Assembly (NCBI GenBank): GCA_023427705.1
Contig: JAEZAL010000022.1
Location: 1 to 11,393, forward strand
DNA from: Bacillota bacterium
GTDB taxonomy: Bacteria > Bacillota > Clostridia > Clostridiales > Clostridiaceae
Length of the DNA stretch: 11,393 nucleotides
Direction of reading: 5' to 3'
The position numbers were made by a program, and so were the translations under genes. This document shows positions 1-6,731 of this stretch, piece by piece. Positions within the stretch are counted from its first letter, which is position 1. Each line of letters begins with the position of its first letter. Below the pieces are notes generated by a model, which was not told the origin of the DNA, ran no database searches, and saw only the letters and a list, made by a program, of their open reading frames with translations.

Positions 1-948
1 AGTATTGAATTTGATAAATTAATGATATGCAGTGGGGCATCTGCATTTATTCCACCAGTTGAAGGTTTAAGAGAAGGTAAAAATGTAGTTGGTCTTAGAA
101 ATTTAGAAGATGCTATATTGATAAAAGAAGAGGCAGCTAAAGTTAAAAATGCAGTTGTATTAGGAGCTGGACTTGTTGGAATAGATGCTGTAAGTGGACT
201 TATAGGCACAGGAGTAAATATAACATTAGTTGAAATGGGAGATAAAGTTCTACCTATACAATTAGATAAGTATGCTTCTTCAGTATATGAAAATAAATTT
301 ACTGAAAATGGTGTGAGTTTAAAACTAGGGGTTAGAGCTGAAAAGTTAATACTTGATGAAGAAAAAAATCCTAAAGCTTTATTATTAAATACAGGGGAAG
401 AAATACCATGTGAATTGGTAATAGTTGCAACAGGAGTTAGATCAAATGTAGCATTCTTAGAAAATAGTGGTATTGAATGTGACAGATTTGGTTTAATTAT
501 AGATGAAAAAGGAAAAACTAATATTAAGGATATATATGGTGCTGGCGATGTAACTGGTAGAAATCCAATATGGCCAACAGCTGTAAAAGAAGGAATAATA
601 GCAGCTCATAATATGCTAGATAAAGAAATGATAATGACAGATTTCTTTGGAAGTAAAAATACAATGAATTTTGTTGGAATAGCTACTATGTCATTAGGTG
701 ATGTAGAGCCAAAAGATGATAGTTATAAAGTTGAGACAAGCATAGATGGAGATAATTATAAGAAAATTATCCATAAAGACGGGAAAATTTATGGAGCTAT
801 AATTCAAGGAGATTTATCATACGCTGGTGTTTTAACTCAATTAATTAAGGAGAAAATTGATATATCTAAAGTTACTAAAAATATTTTTGATATAGATTAT
901 GCAGATTTCTTTAATTTAGAAAATAACTTTGAATTTAGCTATAAATAA
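1..948 (+). CDS. FAD/NAD(P)-dependent oxidoreductase, narC paralogue (5' truncated by window)
   Basis: The frame is open from base 1, so the gene starts upstream and only the last 315 residues are seen. They align without gaps to residues 94-407 of the narC product at 9904-11127, with roughly two thirds of residues identical by eye. Visible are the NAD(P)-binding dinucleotide motif GAGLVG (bases 163-180), the second FAD-binding motif YGAGDVTGR (bases 535-561) and the C-terminal domain ending FEFSYK. The family (pyridine nucleotide-disulphide oxidoreductase type, related to NirB N-terminus and rubredoxin reductases) moves electrons between NAD(P)H and an iron-sulphur partner through FAD. Its own partner probably lies upstream, outside the window. 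The missing N-terminal part would hold the first FAD-binding motif. Its exact substrate cannot be told from the sequence. A hairpin terminator directly follows the stop codon, so this is the last gene of the upstream operon. Confidence 0.9.
   Translation, partial: SIEFDKLMICSGASAFIPPVEGLREGKNVVGLRNLEDAILIKEEAAKVKNAVVLGAGLVGIDAVSGLIGTGVNITLVEMGDKVLPIQLDKYASSVYENKFTENGVSLKLGVRAEKLILDEEKNPKALLLNTGEEIPCELVIVATGVRSNVAFLENSGIECDRFGLIIDEKGKTNIKDIYGAGDVTGRNPIWPTAVKEGIIAAHNMLDKEMIMTDFFGSKNTMNFVGIATMSLGDVEPKDDSYKVETSIDGDNYKKIIHKDGKIYGAIIQGDLSYAGVLTQLIKEKIDISKVTKNIFDIDYADFFNLENNFEFSYK
551..593 (+). repeat. Left copy of a 43-bp direct repeat within the narC paralogues
   Basis: Bases 551-593 are identical to 10733-10775 and lie in the same coding position of the two related oxidoreductase genes, encoding the conserved segment TGRNPIWPTAVKEG. 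The repeat reflects gene duplication rather than a mobile element. Confidence 0.9.
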
Positions 949-951
949 TTT

Positions 952-996
952 ATTTATATGGAAGTTGGTTCATCAATTTCCATATAAATCTATTTT
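952..996 (+). terminator. Intrinsic terminator after the upstream oxidoreductase gene
   Basis: Bases 952-963 pair perfectly with 978-989 (12 bp). A G-T wobble (964/977) and three more pairs (965-967 with 974-976) extend the stem to 16 bp with a 6-base loop at 968-973. It starts three bases past the stop codon and is followed by CTATTTT. The T run is short, so termination may be partial. The upstream strand is not rich enough in A to show that it also works on the - strand. Confidence 0.8.
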
Positions 997-1076
997 AAAT
1001 TCGTTTTTAGGTCAAGTATAAGAATTAATATAAGAAAATAGAATAATTAATTTAAATAAAATTAATAATTTTTTTA

Positions 1077-1105
1077 TTGGTTAAAACAATTAAAAGGATT
1101 ATAAT
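1077..1105 (+). promoter_or_regulatory. Candidate sigma-A promoter for mobB
   Basis: A perfect -10 box TATAAT (1100-1105) lies 17 bases after TTGGTT (1077-1082), a weak -35 box matching the consensus at its first three bases. The predicted start near 1112 leaves a leader of about 60 bases before mobB. The region is very AT-rich, so chance matches to -10 boxes are common. The upstream terminator and the need for a promoter here are the main support. I saw no other clear element in 997-1175. Confidence 0.45.
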
Positions 1106-1175
1106 AATAAGTATAGAAAATGATTACACAAAATGATTTTTAAATATTTAAATTAAAGTTGAAGGATAAAGGATT

Positions 1176-1673
1176 ATGCCTAAAGTTATAAATATAGTTG
1201 GAGATAAATCTAATGTAGGTAAAACCTTTGTTATGGAAGGTATTATAAAAGAAATTAAAAAAAGGAATCTTACTGTTGCAACCATTAAACATGATGTTCA
1301 TGGTTTTGATATTGATAAAGAAGGTAAGGACACGTATAAACATAGAGAAGCTGGATCAGAGACAGTAATTATATCTTCTCCTAAAAGATTCGCTTTGATA
1401 AAGGAAGTTAATGAGGAAATACCTTTAGAAGAAATTATTAGTTTTGCAAAGGATAAAGATATAATTTTAGTGGAAGGCTATAAGAAGAGCAACTTAAGGA
1501 AAATTGAAGTTTATAGAAATGGTTTTAGTGATAAAATTATTTCTTCAAAGCATAAATTAATTGCAATAGCTAGTAATGATGATATTGTTTTTGAAGATGT
1601 TTTAGTAGTAAAAAATAATGACTTTGAGAAGTTAGTAAATTTAATTTTAGAAGAAGAAGATTATAAAATTTAA
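1176..1673 (+). CDS. mobB: Molybdopterin-guanine dinucleotide biosynthesis protein B
   Basis: MobB is a P-loop GTPase that helps MobA attach GMP to molybdenum cofactor. It is not strictly required in E. coli. The Walker A motif GDKSNVGKT is at residues 9-17. The family block with KHDVHGFDID and GKDTYKHREAGS covers residues 39-61, and the DIILVEGYK block with the conserved Val-Glu-Gly is at 95-103, followed by KIEVYR. At 165 residues it is of normal length for a stand-alone MobB. The ATG start has purine-rich GAAGGATAAAGGA upstream; the GAAGGA at 1161-1166 sits at good spacing. It stands apart from the main cofactor operon: a promoter candidate and terminator lie before it, and the moeA riboswitch leader begins 14 bases after its stop. 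It could therefore be expressed when the downstream cluster is attenuated. Identification is firm. Confidence 0.93.
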   Translation: MPKVINIVGDKSNVGKTFVMEGIIKEIKKRNLTVATIKHDVHGFDIDKEGKDTYKHREAGSETVIISSPKRFALIKEVNEEIPLEEIISFAKDKDIILVEGYKKSNLRKIEVYRNGFSDKIISSKHKLIAIASNDDIVFEDVLVVKNNDFEKLVNLILEEEDYKI

Positions 1674-1686
1674 TAGTAGTCAATAA

Positions 1687-1801
1687 TATTTTCTAGAGTA
1701 TAAGATTCCTAAGGGGTTTCTATGGAGCTTATACCTGAATATATAATTCACAGGGTATATATTTGAAAAAATTATATCTCCACGTTATGGGAAGGAAAAT
1801 A
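1687..1801 (+). promoter_or_regulatory. Candidate molybdenum/tungsten cofactor riboswitch aptamer (Moco RNA motif)
   Basis: The segment folds into a closed multi-helix domain. TATTTTC at 1687-1693 pairs perfectly with GAAAATA at 1795-1801 as the closing helix P1. Inside are a 7-bp hairpin (1698-1704 with 1728-1734), a 7-bp hairpin (1738-1744 with 1757-1763) and a short 3' hairpin (1779-1781 with 1790-1792). The 3' block CTCC-N7-GGGAAGG (1778-1795) resembles the conserved 3' part of the Moco RNA motif as I remember it. The Moco motif is found in front of cofactor-synthesis and molybdoenzyme genes, and here it precedes moeA and six further cofactor genes. The structure and terminator are seen; the ligand and family are inferred from context and recalled consensus, not from a covariance search. 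No convincing promoter separates it from mobB, so it may sit inside a longer transcript. Confidence 0.6.
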
Positions 1802-1893
1802 AGTTGATTTAAATATTAATTTGAAATTTGGATTTTATTTTTAAAATCAATTTTCATAATTTTGTGCTATATATATTTAAATTTAAACTTATT
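1798..1893 (+). promoter_or_regulatory. Possible antiterminator pairing of the moeA leader
   Basis: AATAAGTT at 1798-1805 is identical to the 3' arm segment of the terminator and is fully complementary to its 5' arm at 1886-1893 (8 bp). ATTTAAAT at 1807-1814 can extend this by pairing with 1875-1882. Bases 1798-1801 also belong to the aptamer closing helix P1, so P1 and this pairing exclude each other. That predicts an off switch: bound aptamer frees the terminator arm and transcription stops. All helices are AT-rich, so chance complementarity is a real alternative. Confidence 0.4.
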
Positions 1894-1927
1894 ATTCATA
1901 AGCATATGGATAATAAGTTATTTTTTT
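1886..1927 (+). terminator. Leader terminator hairpin before moeA (expression platform)
   Basis: Bases 1886-1899 pair with 1906-1919 in a 14-bp stem containing one T-G wobble (1896/1909), with a 6-base loop at 1900-1905. A single A and then seven T residues (1921-1927) follow. The moeA Shine-Dalgarno sequence starts at the next base. A terminator between a structured leader and its gene fits transcription attenuation rather than the end of mobB, whose stop is over 200 bases upstream. Confidence 0.75.
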
Positions 1928-1940
1928 AGGAGGAAATACT

Positions 1941-3143
1941 TTGAGATCCTTTATTTCTTTAGAAGAAGCTTTAGAAATTTTAAATGATAAAATAGATAAT
2001 TTAGATACTGAGGAAGTGACTTTATTTAATGGATTAAATAAAGTTTTAGGTAAGGATGTATACGCAAGCATAAATAATCCACCATTTAACAAATCAGCAA
2101 TGGATGGTTATGCAGTAATATGTGATGATGCTTTTATTAATAATAGATTAGAAATTATAGATAAAGTTTATGCTGGAGGAGTTAGTAATAAAATAGTAAC
2201 CCGAAATACAGCAATAAAAATAATGACTGGAGCACCAATACCAAAGGGAGCAAATGCAGTTATAAAACAAGAAGATGTAATTATAGAAGATGATAATATA
2301 ATCATAAGAAATCAAGTTAATGAAAATCAAAATATTTGCCTAGTAGGTGAAGATATATCTAAAGGAGATTTGCTTGTAAAAGCTAATAAAAGACTTGATT
2401 ATTCAGATATCGGCATTATAGCTAGTTCTGGAATTAGTAAGATTAATGTATTCAAAAAGCCCAAAATAGCTTTTTTCAGTACTGGTGATGAAGTTATAGA
2501 CTTAGATAAAAATCTTGTACAGGGTAAAATTTATAATAGTAATAAATTTTCAATTATTTCTAGACTTTTGGAACTTGGTTATGAAGTAAATAAAGTCGAC
2601 CATATAAAAGATGATTATAAAGAAATAGGAAAAGTGATTAAAGAGGCATCTAAAGAGTTTGATTTAATAATTACTACTGGTGGAGTGTCTGTTGGAGAAA
2701 AAGATTTATTAAATGATGCTATAAAAAGTATAGATGGTGAAATATTATTTTGGAAAGTAACAATTAAGCCTGGTTCTGCAGTTTTATGTAGTAAGGTTAA
2801 TAATTGCATTATTATTAGTTTATCTGGTAATCCTACAGCAGCTTTAACTACTTTTGAATTATTAGTAAAAACTTCTTTAAATAAACTATCAGGAGAAAAA
2901 GAAATAAAAATTACTAGAGAAAAAGCTATATTAGCAGAAGGAAAATTTAAAAAAGATTTTAAACATAGATTTTTAAGAGGTTATTTTGAAATAGTTGATT
3001 GTAAACAAATGGTTTATATTACACAAAAAAAATCAGGTAATGGAATATTAAGATCAGCTTTAAATTCAAATTGTATTATTGAAGTTAAGCCTAATAATAA
3101 GGAAATCGGAGCAGGAGATTTTGTAGATATTATAAAACTTTAG
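1941..3143 (+). CDS. moeA: Molybdopterin molybdenumtransferase MoeA
   Basis: MoeA inserts molybdate into adenylylated molybdopterin with release of AMP. It is a cytosolic dimer. The 400-residue length is typical. Visible family blocks are NPPFNKSAMDGYAV (46-59), TGAPIP (96-101), GEDI (136-139), the MoCF-domain STGDE (180-184) and TTGGVSVGEKD (245-255), KPG (276-278) and the SGNP loop (295-298). A beta-barrel domain IV follows from about residue 325. The start codon is TTG at 1941, chosen because AGGAGG at 1928-1933 sits 7 bases upstream and the N-terminus RSFISLEEAL matches the family. It is the first gene of the seven-gene cofactor cluster and lies directly behind the leader terminator, so it and the genes after it are likely controlled by the riboswitch. 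TTG may lower translation relative to its strong ribosome-binding site. Confidence 0.95.
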   Translation: MRSFISLEEALEILNDKIDNLDTEEVTLFNGLNKVLGKDVYASINNPPFNKSAMDGYAVICDDAFINNRLEIIDKVYAGGVSNKIVTRNTAIKIMTGAPIPKGANAVIKQEDVIIEDDNIIIRNQVNENQNICLVGEDISKGDLLVKANKRLDYSDIGIIASSGISKINVFKKPKIAFFSTGDEVIDLDKNLVQGKIYNSNKFSIISRLLELGYEVNKVDHIKDDYKEIGKVIKEASKEFDLIITTGGVSVGEKDLLNDAIKSIDGEILFWKVTIKPGSAVLCSKVNNCIIISLSGNPTAALTTFELLVKTSLNKLSGEKEIKITREKAILAEGKFKKDFKHRFLRGYFEIVDCKQMVYITQKKSGNGILRSALNSNCIIEVKPNNKEIGAGDFVDIIKL

Positions 3144-3152
3144 GAGAGTAAG

Positions 3153-3716
3153 ATGATTAAGAAAACTTTAGCTATATTAGCTGGTGGTAAAAGTAGTAGA
3201 ATGAATTATAATAATAAGGCATTATTACTATATAAAGAAAAAACATTTATAGAAAACATAGTAAATGCTGGAAAAGAATTTAATGAAATAATAATTATTT
3301 CAAATAATATAGAAGACTACAAAAATTTAGATTTAAATGTTTACTGTGATATTTATATAGGTAATGGACCTTTATCTGGAATTCATTCTGCTTTGAAGAA
3401 TTCAAAAAATAATAAAGTTTTATGTGTAGCTTGTGATATGCCTTTAATATCTAAAAGAACTTTGAATATGATTGGTAGTATAGACGGTAATTACGAGGTG
3501 ATAGTACCTAGAATTAATGATAGACTTCAACCCATGTGTGCCATATACTCTAAAAGTCTAATTCCTAAAATTGAAAGTGCTTTGATTAAAGGTGAAAATA
3601 AACTTCAAAAGTTTATTTTATCTACGAATTATAAGGTTTTAGAAGAAAAATTATCCGTAAAGGATTTTTCAAATATAAATACAGAACAAGAATATAAATT
3701 ACTGGAGGGGATTTAA
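3153..3716 (+). CDS. mobA: Molybdenum cofactor guanylyltransferase MobA
   Basis: MobA transfers GMP from GTP to molybdenum-molybdopterin, giving the guanine-dinucleotide cofactor (bis-MGD) used by enzymes of the DMSO-reductase family such as NarA. The nucleotidyltransferase signature LAGGKSSRM is at residues 9-17, GPLSGI at 72-77, and the metal-binding CDMPLIS at 94-100. The length of 187 residues is normal. In the signature loop the usual RMG-x-DK reads RMNYNNK (16-22), so the Gly and Asp are both replaced by Asn, while the Lys is kept. The start is ATG with TAGGAG at 3141-3146, which overlaps the moeA stop. The next gene starts inside its stop codon. Since mobB is about 1.5 kb upstream in a separate position, the mobA/mobB pair is split here. 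Confidence 0.93.
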   Translation: MIKKTLAILAGGKSSRMNYNNKALLLYKEKTFIENIVNAGKEFNEIIIISNNIEDYKNLDLNVYCDIYIGNGPLSGIHSALKNSKNNKVLCVACDMPLISKRTLNMIGSIDGNYEVIVPRINDRLQPMCAIYSKSLIPKIESALIKGENKLQKFILSTNYKVLEEKLSVKDFSNINTEQEYKLLEGI

Positions 3717-4207
3717 TGTATACTGTTGGAATTATTACTAGTAGTGATAAAGGTTATGCAGGAGAAAGAGAAGATAAGAGTGGTGCAGTCATTAAAAAAA
3801 TAGTAGAAGAAAATGGCTTTAAAGTTGAAAGGCAAATAATCTTACCAGATGAAAAAGAAATGCTTAAAAAAGAATTTATCAATATGAGTGATAATTTAAA
3901 TTTAAATTTAATTTTAAGTACTGGTGGAACAGGTTTTTCAAAGAGAGATATAACACCAGAAGCAACTAAAGAAGTAATAGAAAGAGAAACTCCAGGAATT
4001 TGTGAAGCTATAAGATATTTTAGTTTACAGATAACTAAAAGGGCAATGCTATCTAGGGCAGTATCAGGAATAAGAGGAAATACTTTAATAGTTAACTTGC
4101 CAGGAAGTCCAAAGGCTTGCGAAGAAGCATTAGGCTTTATATTAGAAGAATTAAGACATGGAATAGGAATTTTATTAGGCGAAGAAAAGGAATGTGCAAG
4201 AAAATAA
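3716..4207 (+). CDS. Molybdopterin adenylyltransferase, MogA/MoaB type
   Basis: This single-domain MoCF protein (163 residues) binds molybdopterin and adenylylates it with ATP, making the substrate for MoeA. Conserved blocks are TSSDKGYAGEREDKSG (8-23), the molybdopterin-binding loop STGGTGFSKRDITPEAT (68-84), TPGICEAIR (92-100), MLSRAVSGIRGNTLIVNLPGSP (from 111 to 132) and the helix after it. MogA and MoaB differ little in sequence, so I give no symbol. By position and by the absence of a second copy it is probably the working MogA equivalent. The ATG overlaps the mobA stop as TAATG, with GGAGGGG at 3704-3710 giving a strong ribosome-binding site, so the two genes are translationally coupled. 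Confidence 0.92.
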   Translation: MYTVGIITSSDKGYAGEREDKSGAVIKKIVEENGFKVERQIILPDEKEMLKKEFINMSDNLNLNLILSTGGTGFSKRDITPEATKEVIERETPGICEAIRYFSLQITKRAMLSRAVSGIRGNTLIVNLPGSPKACEEALGFILEELRHGIGILLGEEKECARK

Positions 4208-4230
4208 TCATAATATAGGAGATGTTTTTT

Positions 4231-5247
4231 ATGAAGATGATTAGTGTATATGACTCAGTAGGATGTATATTATCACATGATGTAACACAAATAATACCTG
4301 GTGAATTTAAAGGAAGATTATTTAAAAAAGGTCATATAATTAAAGAAGAAGATATAGAAAAATTAGTATCTATAGGTAAGGAACATATATATGTATGGGA
4401 GCCTAAAGAAGGTGAATTACACGAAAATGATGCTGCAATTAGACTAGCAAATCTTGTTCTTGGAGAAGGAGTAAGTAAATCTCCAGAAATAAAAGAAGGA
4501 AAAGTTGATTTATTTGCAGATAGAGACGGAGTATTAAAAATTAATAAAGACGAATTATTTAAGCTAAATAGTTTAGGAGAAATTATAGTATCAACTCTAC
4601 ATAATAACACTCCAATTAGAAAAGGTGAAAAAATAGGGGCTACTAGGGTTATACCTCTAATAATAGATGAAGAAAAAATAATTAAAGCAGAAAAATTAGT
4701 AGAAAAGAATATAATTTATGTAGAAGAAATAAAGCCTAAAAAGTGCTTGCTTATTACTACAGGAAATGAAGTTTATAAAGGAATAATAAAAGATGCTTTT
4801 CTACCTGTTATAAAGTCTAAGCTTGGATATTATGGTAGTGAAGTTACAAGACAAGTTATTTTACCAGATTCTAAGGAAAGAATAATTGAAGAAATCCAAA
4901 AGGGATTAGCTGAAAATGTAGATATGATAATTTGTACTGGAGGAATGTCTGTAGACCCTGATGATGTTACACCAACTGCAATAAAAGAATGTGGTGGGGA
5001 GTTAGTAACTTATGGATCACCAGTATTACCAGGAGCAATGTTCTTGTTAGCATATTATAATAATGTACCGATATTAGGGGTTCCAAGTTGTGCTATGTAT
5101 TCTAAAAGAACAGTATTAGATTTAGTGCTTCCAAGAGTTTTAGCAGATGAAAGATTGACATTAGAGGATATTGCTTCTTATGGTCATGGTGGATTATGTT
5201 TAGATTGTAATGTTTGTACATTTCCACATTGTTCTTTTGGAAAGTAG
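4231..5247 (+). CDS. MoeA-like molybdopterin-binding protein with C-terminal Cys cluster
   Basis: This 338-residue protein carries a MoCF-type molybdopterin-binding domain from about residue 171 to 305: LLITTGNEVYKG (173-184), ILPDSKERIIEEI (210-222), CTGGMSVDPDDVTP (235-248) and VPILGVPSCAMYSKR (279-293). The first 170 residues form a MoeA-like front part starting SVYDSVGCILSHDVT. The SGNP loop of true MoeA is replaced by GVPSC. The C-terminus reads C-x2-C-x2-C-x4-C (Cys 323, 326, 329, 334), a possible metal or Fe-S site. Such proteins occur beside molybdoenzyme and cofactor genes in clostridia and delta-proteobacteria, but their reaction is not known to me. An ATG nine bases earlier (4222) would follow AGGAG (4217-4221) with no spacing, so ATG 4231, spaced by 9 bases, is preferred. 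It lies between mogA/moaB and moaC, which argues for a role in cofactor maturation or delivery. Confidence 0.85.
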   Translation: MKMISVYDSVGCILSHDVTQIIPGEFKGRLFKKGHIIKEEDIEKLVSIGKEHIYVWEPKEGELHENDAAIRLANLVLGEGVSKSPEIKEGKVDLFADRDGVLKINKDELFKLNSLGEIIVSTLHNNTPIRKGEKIGATRVIPLIIDEEKIIKAEKLVEKNIIYVEEIKPKKCLLITTGNEVYKGIIKDAFLPVIKSKLGYYGSEVTRQVILPDSKERIIEEIQKGLAENVDMIICTGGMSVDPDDVTPTAIKECGGELVTYGSPVLPGAMFLLAYYNNVPILGVPSCAMYSKRTVLDLVLPRVLADERLTLEDIASYGHGGLCLDCNVCTFPHCSFGK

Positions 5248-5256
5248 GAGGTATTC

Positions 5257-5739
5257 ATGGATAATAAATTAACTCACTTTGATAATAGCGGAAATGCTAG
5301 AATGGTAGATGTTTCTGAAAAAAATAAAACTGAAAGAGTTGCTATTGCAGTTTCAAGAATAAAGGTAAGTGAAGAAACTCTATCTTTAATAAAGAAAGGG
5401 GAAATAGGAAAAGGTGATGTTCTTGGAGTTGCTAGAGTTGCTGGAATTATGGCAAGCAAACAAACTTCAAATTTAATTCCTATGTGTCACCCTTTAATGA
5501 TTTCAAGTTGTAATATAGATTTTGAAATAAATGATAAAAATTCATGTATAGATATAAAAGCTACAGTGAAAATAGTAGATAAAACTGGAGTAGAAATGGA
5601 AGCATTAACAGCAGCAACTATAGCAGCATTAACTATATATGATATGTGTAAGGCTGTAGATAAGAAAATGATAATAGAAGGAACTCATTTACTTAAAAAA
5701 ACAGGAGGTAAGAGCGGAGAATTTAATTTTTATGAATAA
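5257..5739 (+). CDS. moaC: Cyclic pyranopterin monophosphate synthase MoaC
   Basis: MoaC converts the MoaA product (3',8-cyclo-7,8-dihydro-GTP) into cyclic pyranopterin monophosphate. It is a soluble hexamer in characterised species. The length (160) is typical. Active-site blocks are all present: MCHPL with the conserved His (76-80), GVEMEAL with the two Glu (113 and 115), YDMCKAV with Asp129 and Lys132, and KTGGKSG (148-154). The N-terminal LTHFDNSGNARMVDVS is the family start, which supports ATG 5257. The ribosome-binding AGGAGG (5246-5251) overlaps the stop codon of the preceding gene. It is followed after 15 bases by moaA, so both enzymes of the first pathway step are made together. Confidence 0.96.
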   Translation: MDNKLTHFDNSGNARMVDVSEKNKTERVAIAVSRIKVSEETLSLIKKGEIGKGDVLGVARVAGIMASKQTSNLIPMCHPLMISSCNIDFEINDKNSCIDIKATVKIVDKTGVEMEALTAATIAALTIYDMCKAVDKKMIIEGTHLLKKTGGKSGEFNFYE

Positions 5740-5754
5740 GCTCTTAAGTTAATA

Positions 5755-6726
5755 ATGAAAGATAAGTATGGAAGAGAAGTAGATTATTTAAGGATTTCAT
5801 TAACTGATAGATGTAATTTAAGATGTATTTACTGTATGGAAGAGAAAGAAAATACATTTTTTAATGAAGAAGAGATACTTACTAAAAATGAAATATGTAA
5901 AGTTGTTAATGCATGTTCAAAGCTTGGAATAAAAAAAATAAGACTAACTGGTGGTGAGCCATTAGTAAGAAAAGATATTGTAGAATTAGTAGAAGAAATT
6001 AATAAGATTGAGGGTATAGAAGAAATCTATATTACTACTAATGGGATTTTACTAGAAGATAAGGTTACACTATTAAAAAATGCTGGATTAAAGGGGGTTA
6101 ATATTAGTTTAGATTCCTTAAAACCAGAGATGTTTAATAAGCTAACACGATTAGGTGATTTAAAAAAGGTTTTATCTGCTATAGATAAATGTTTAGAACA
6201 TGGAATAAAAGTAAAAATCAATACAGTTATGATTAAGGAAATAAATGAAAATGAAATCTTAGACTTTGTAAATCTAACTCTTGAAAAAAAGGTAGATGTT
6301 AGATTTATAGAACTTATGCCTATTGGAGTTGGAAGTAAGTACAAGGGAATAAGTAATGAAGAAATTATAGAAATAATTAAAAAGAATTATATAGATATAG
6401 AAGAGTTAAAAAGAAATGGAAGTGATGGGCCCGCGACTTACATTAAAATTAACAATGGAAAAGGGAACATTGGTTTTATAAGTGCAATAAGCAATTGTTT
6501 TTGTGAGGACTGTAATAGAATAAGACTAACATCAGAAGGTTTTTTAAAACAATGTCTTCATTATAATTATGGAGTTGACTTAAAAAAATTACTTAGAGAT
6601 GGAGCTTCTGATGAGGAAATATTAAAAGTAATAGAAGATAATATTTATAATAAGCCTGAAAAACACTTATTTTTGAAAAAAAGTGAAGGTAAAGAATTAA
6701 AGTTTATGAATCAAATTGGAGGATAA
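5755..6726 (+). CDS. moaA: GTP 3',8-cyclase MoaA (radical SAM)
   Basis: MoaA uses S-adenosylmethionine and two [4Fe-4S] clusters to cyclise GTP, the first step of molybdopterin synthesis. The radical-SAM motif C-x3-C-x2-C is at Cys20, 24 and 27. LTGGEPL (64-70) is the SAM-binding GGE motif. The GTP-binding second cluster is C-x2-C-x13-C at Cys250, 253 and 267, and the protein ends in the conserved Gly-Gly (322-323) needed for activity in the family. Length 323 is normal. ATG 5755 is chosen because the product starts KDKYGREVDYLRISLTDRC, the family start, but no Shine-Dalgarno sequence is visible in the 15-base gap after moaC, so translation probably depends on coupling. The codons for the final Gly-Gly form the ribosome-binding site of the next gene. 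Confidence 0.96.
   Translation: MKDKYGREVDYLRISLTDRCNLRCIYCMEEKENTFFNEEEILTKNEICKVVNACSKLGIKKIRLTGGEPLVRKDIVELVEEINKIEGIEEIYITTNGILLEDKVTLLKNAGLKGVNISLDSLKPEMFNKLTRLGDLKKVLSAIDKCLEHGIKVKINTVMIKEINENEILDFVNLTLEKKVDVRFIELMPIGVGSKYKGISNEEIIEIIKKNYIDIEELKRNGSDGPATYIKINNGKGNIGFISAISNCFCEDCNRIRLTSEGFLKQCLHYNYGVDLKKLLRDGASDEEILKVIEDNIYNKPEKHLFLKKSEGKELKFMNQIGG
6718..6723 (+). promoter_or_regulatory. Ribosome-binding site inside the moaA Gly-Gly codons
   Basis: GGAGGA at 6718-6723 encodes the last two glycines of MoaA and sits 8 bases before the ATG of the MOSC gene (6732). It is the only good Shine-Dalgarno match near that start, and it decides the start codon. Confidence 0.7.
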
Positions 6727-6731
6727 TTAAT

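Noticed and set aside
949..1175. A second riboswitch or small gene upstream of mobB.
   Set aside because: Apart from the terminator and promoter candidate, the stretch is low-complexity A/T without a closed structured domain or a convincing reading frame.
4222..4230. Upstream ATG giving a 341-residue form of the MoeA-like protein.
   Set aside because: Its ATG directly abuts the AGGAG sequence with no spacing. ATG 4231 is 9 bases away and gives the family-like N-terminus.
4332..4610. Long open frames on the - strand inside the cofactor genes (for example 4332-4610, 6027-6344, 7503-7805).
   Set aside because: They lie entirely within well-identified + strand genes, lack family-like protein features and show no ribosome-binding context. 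They are shadows of AT-rich codon use.
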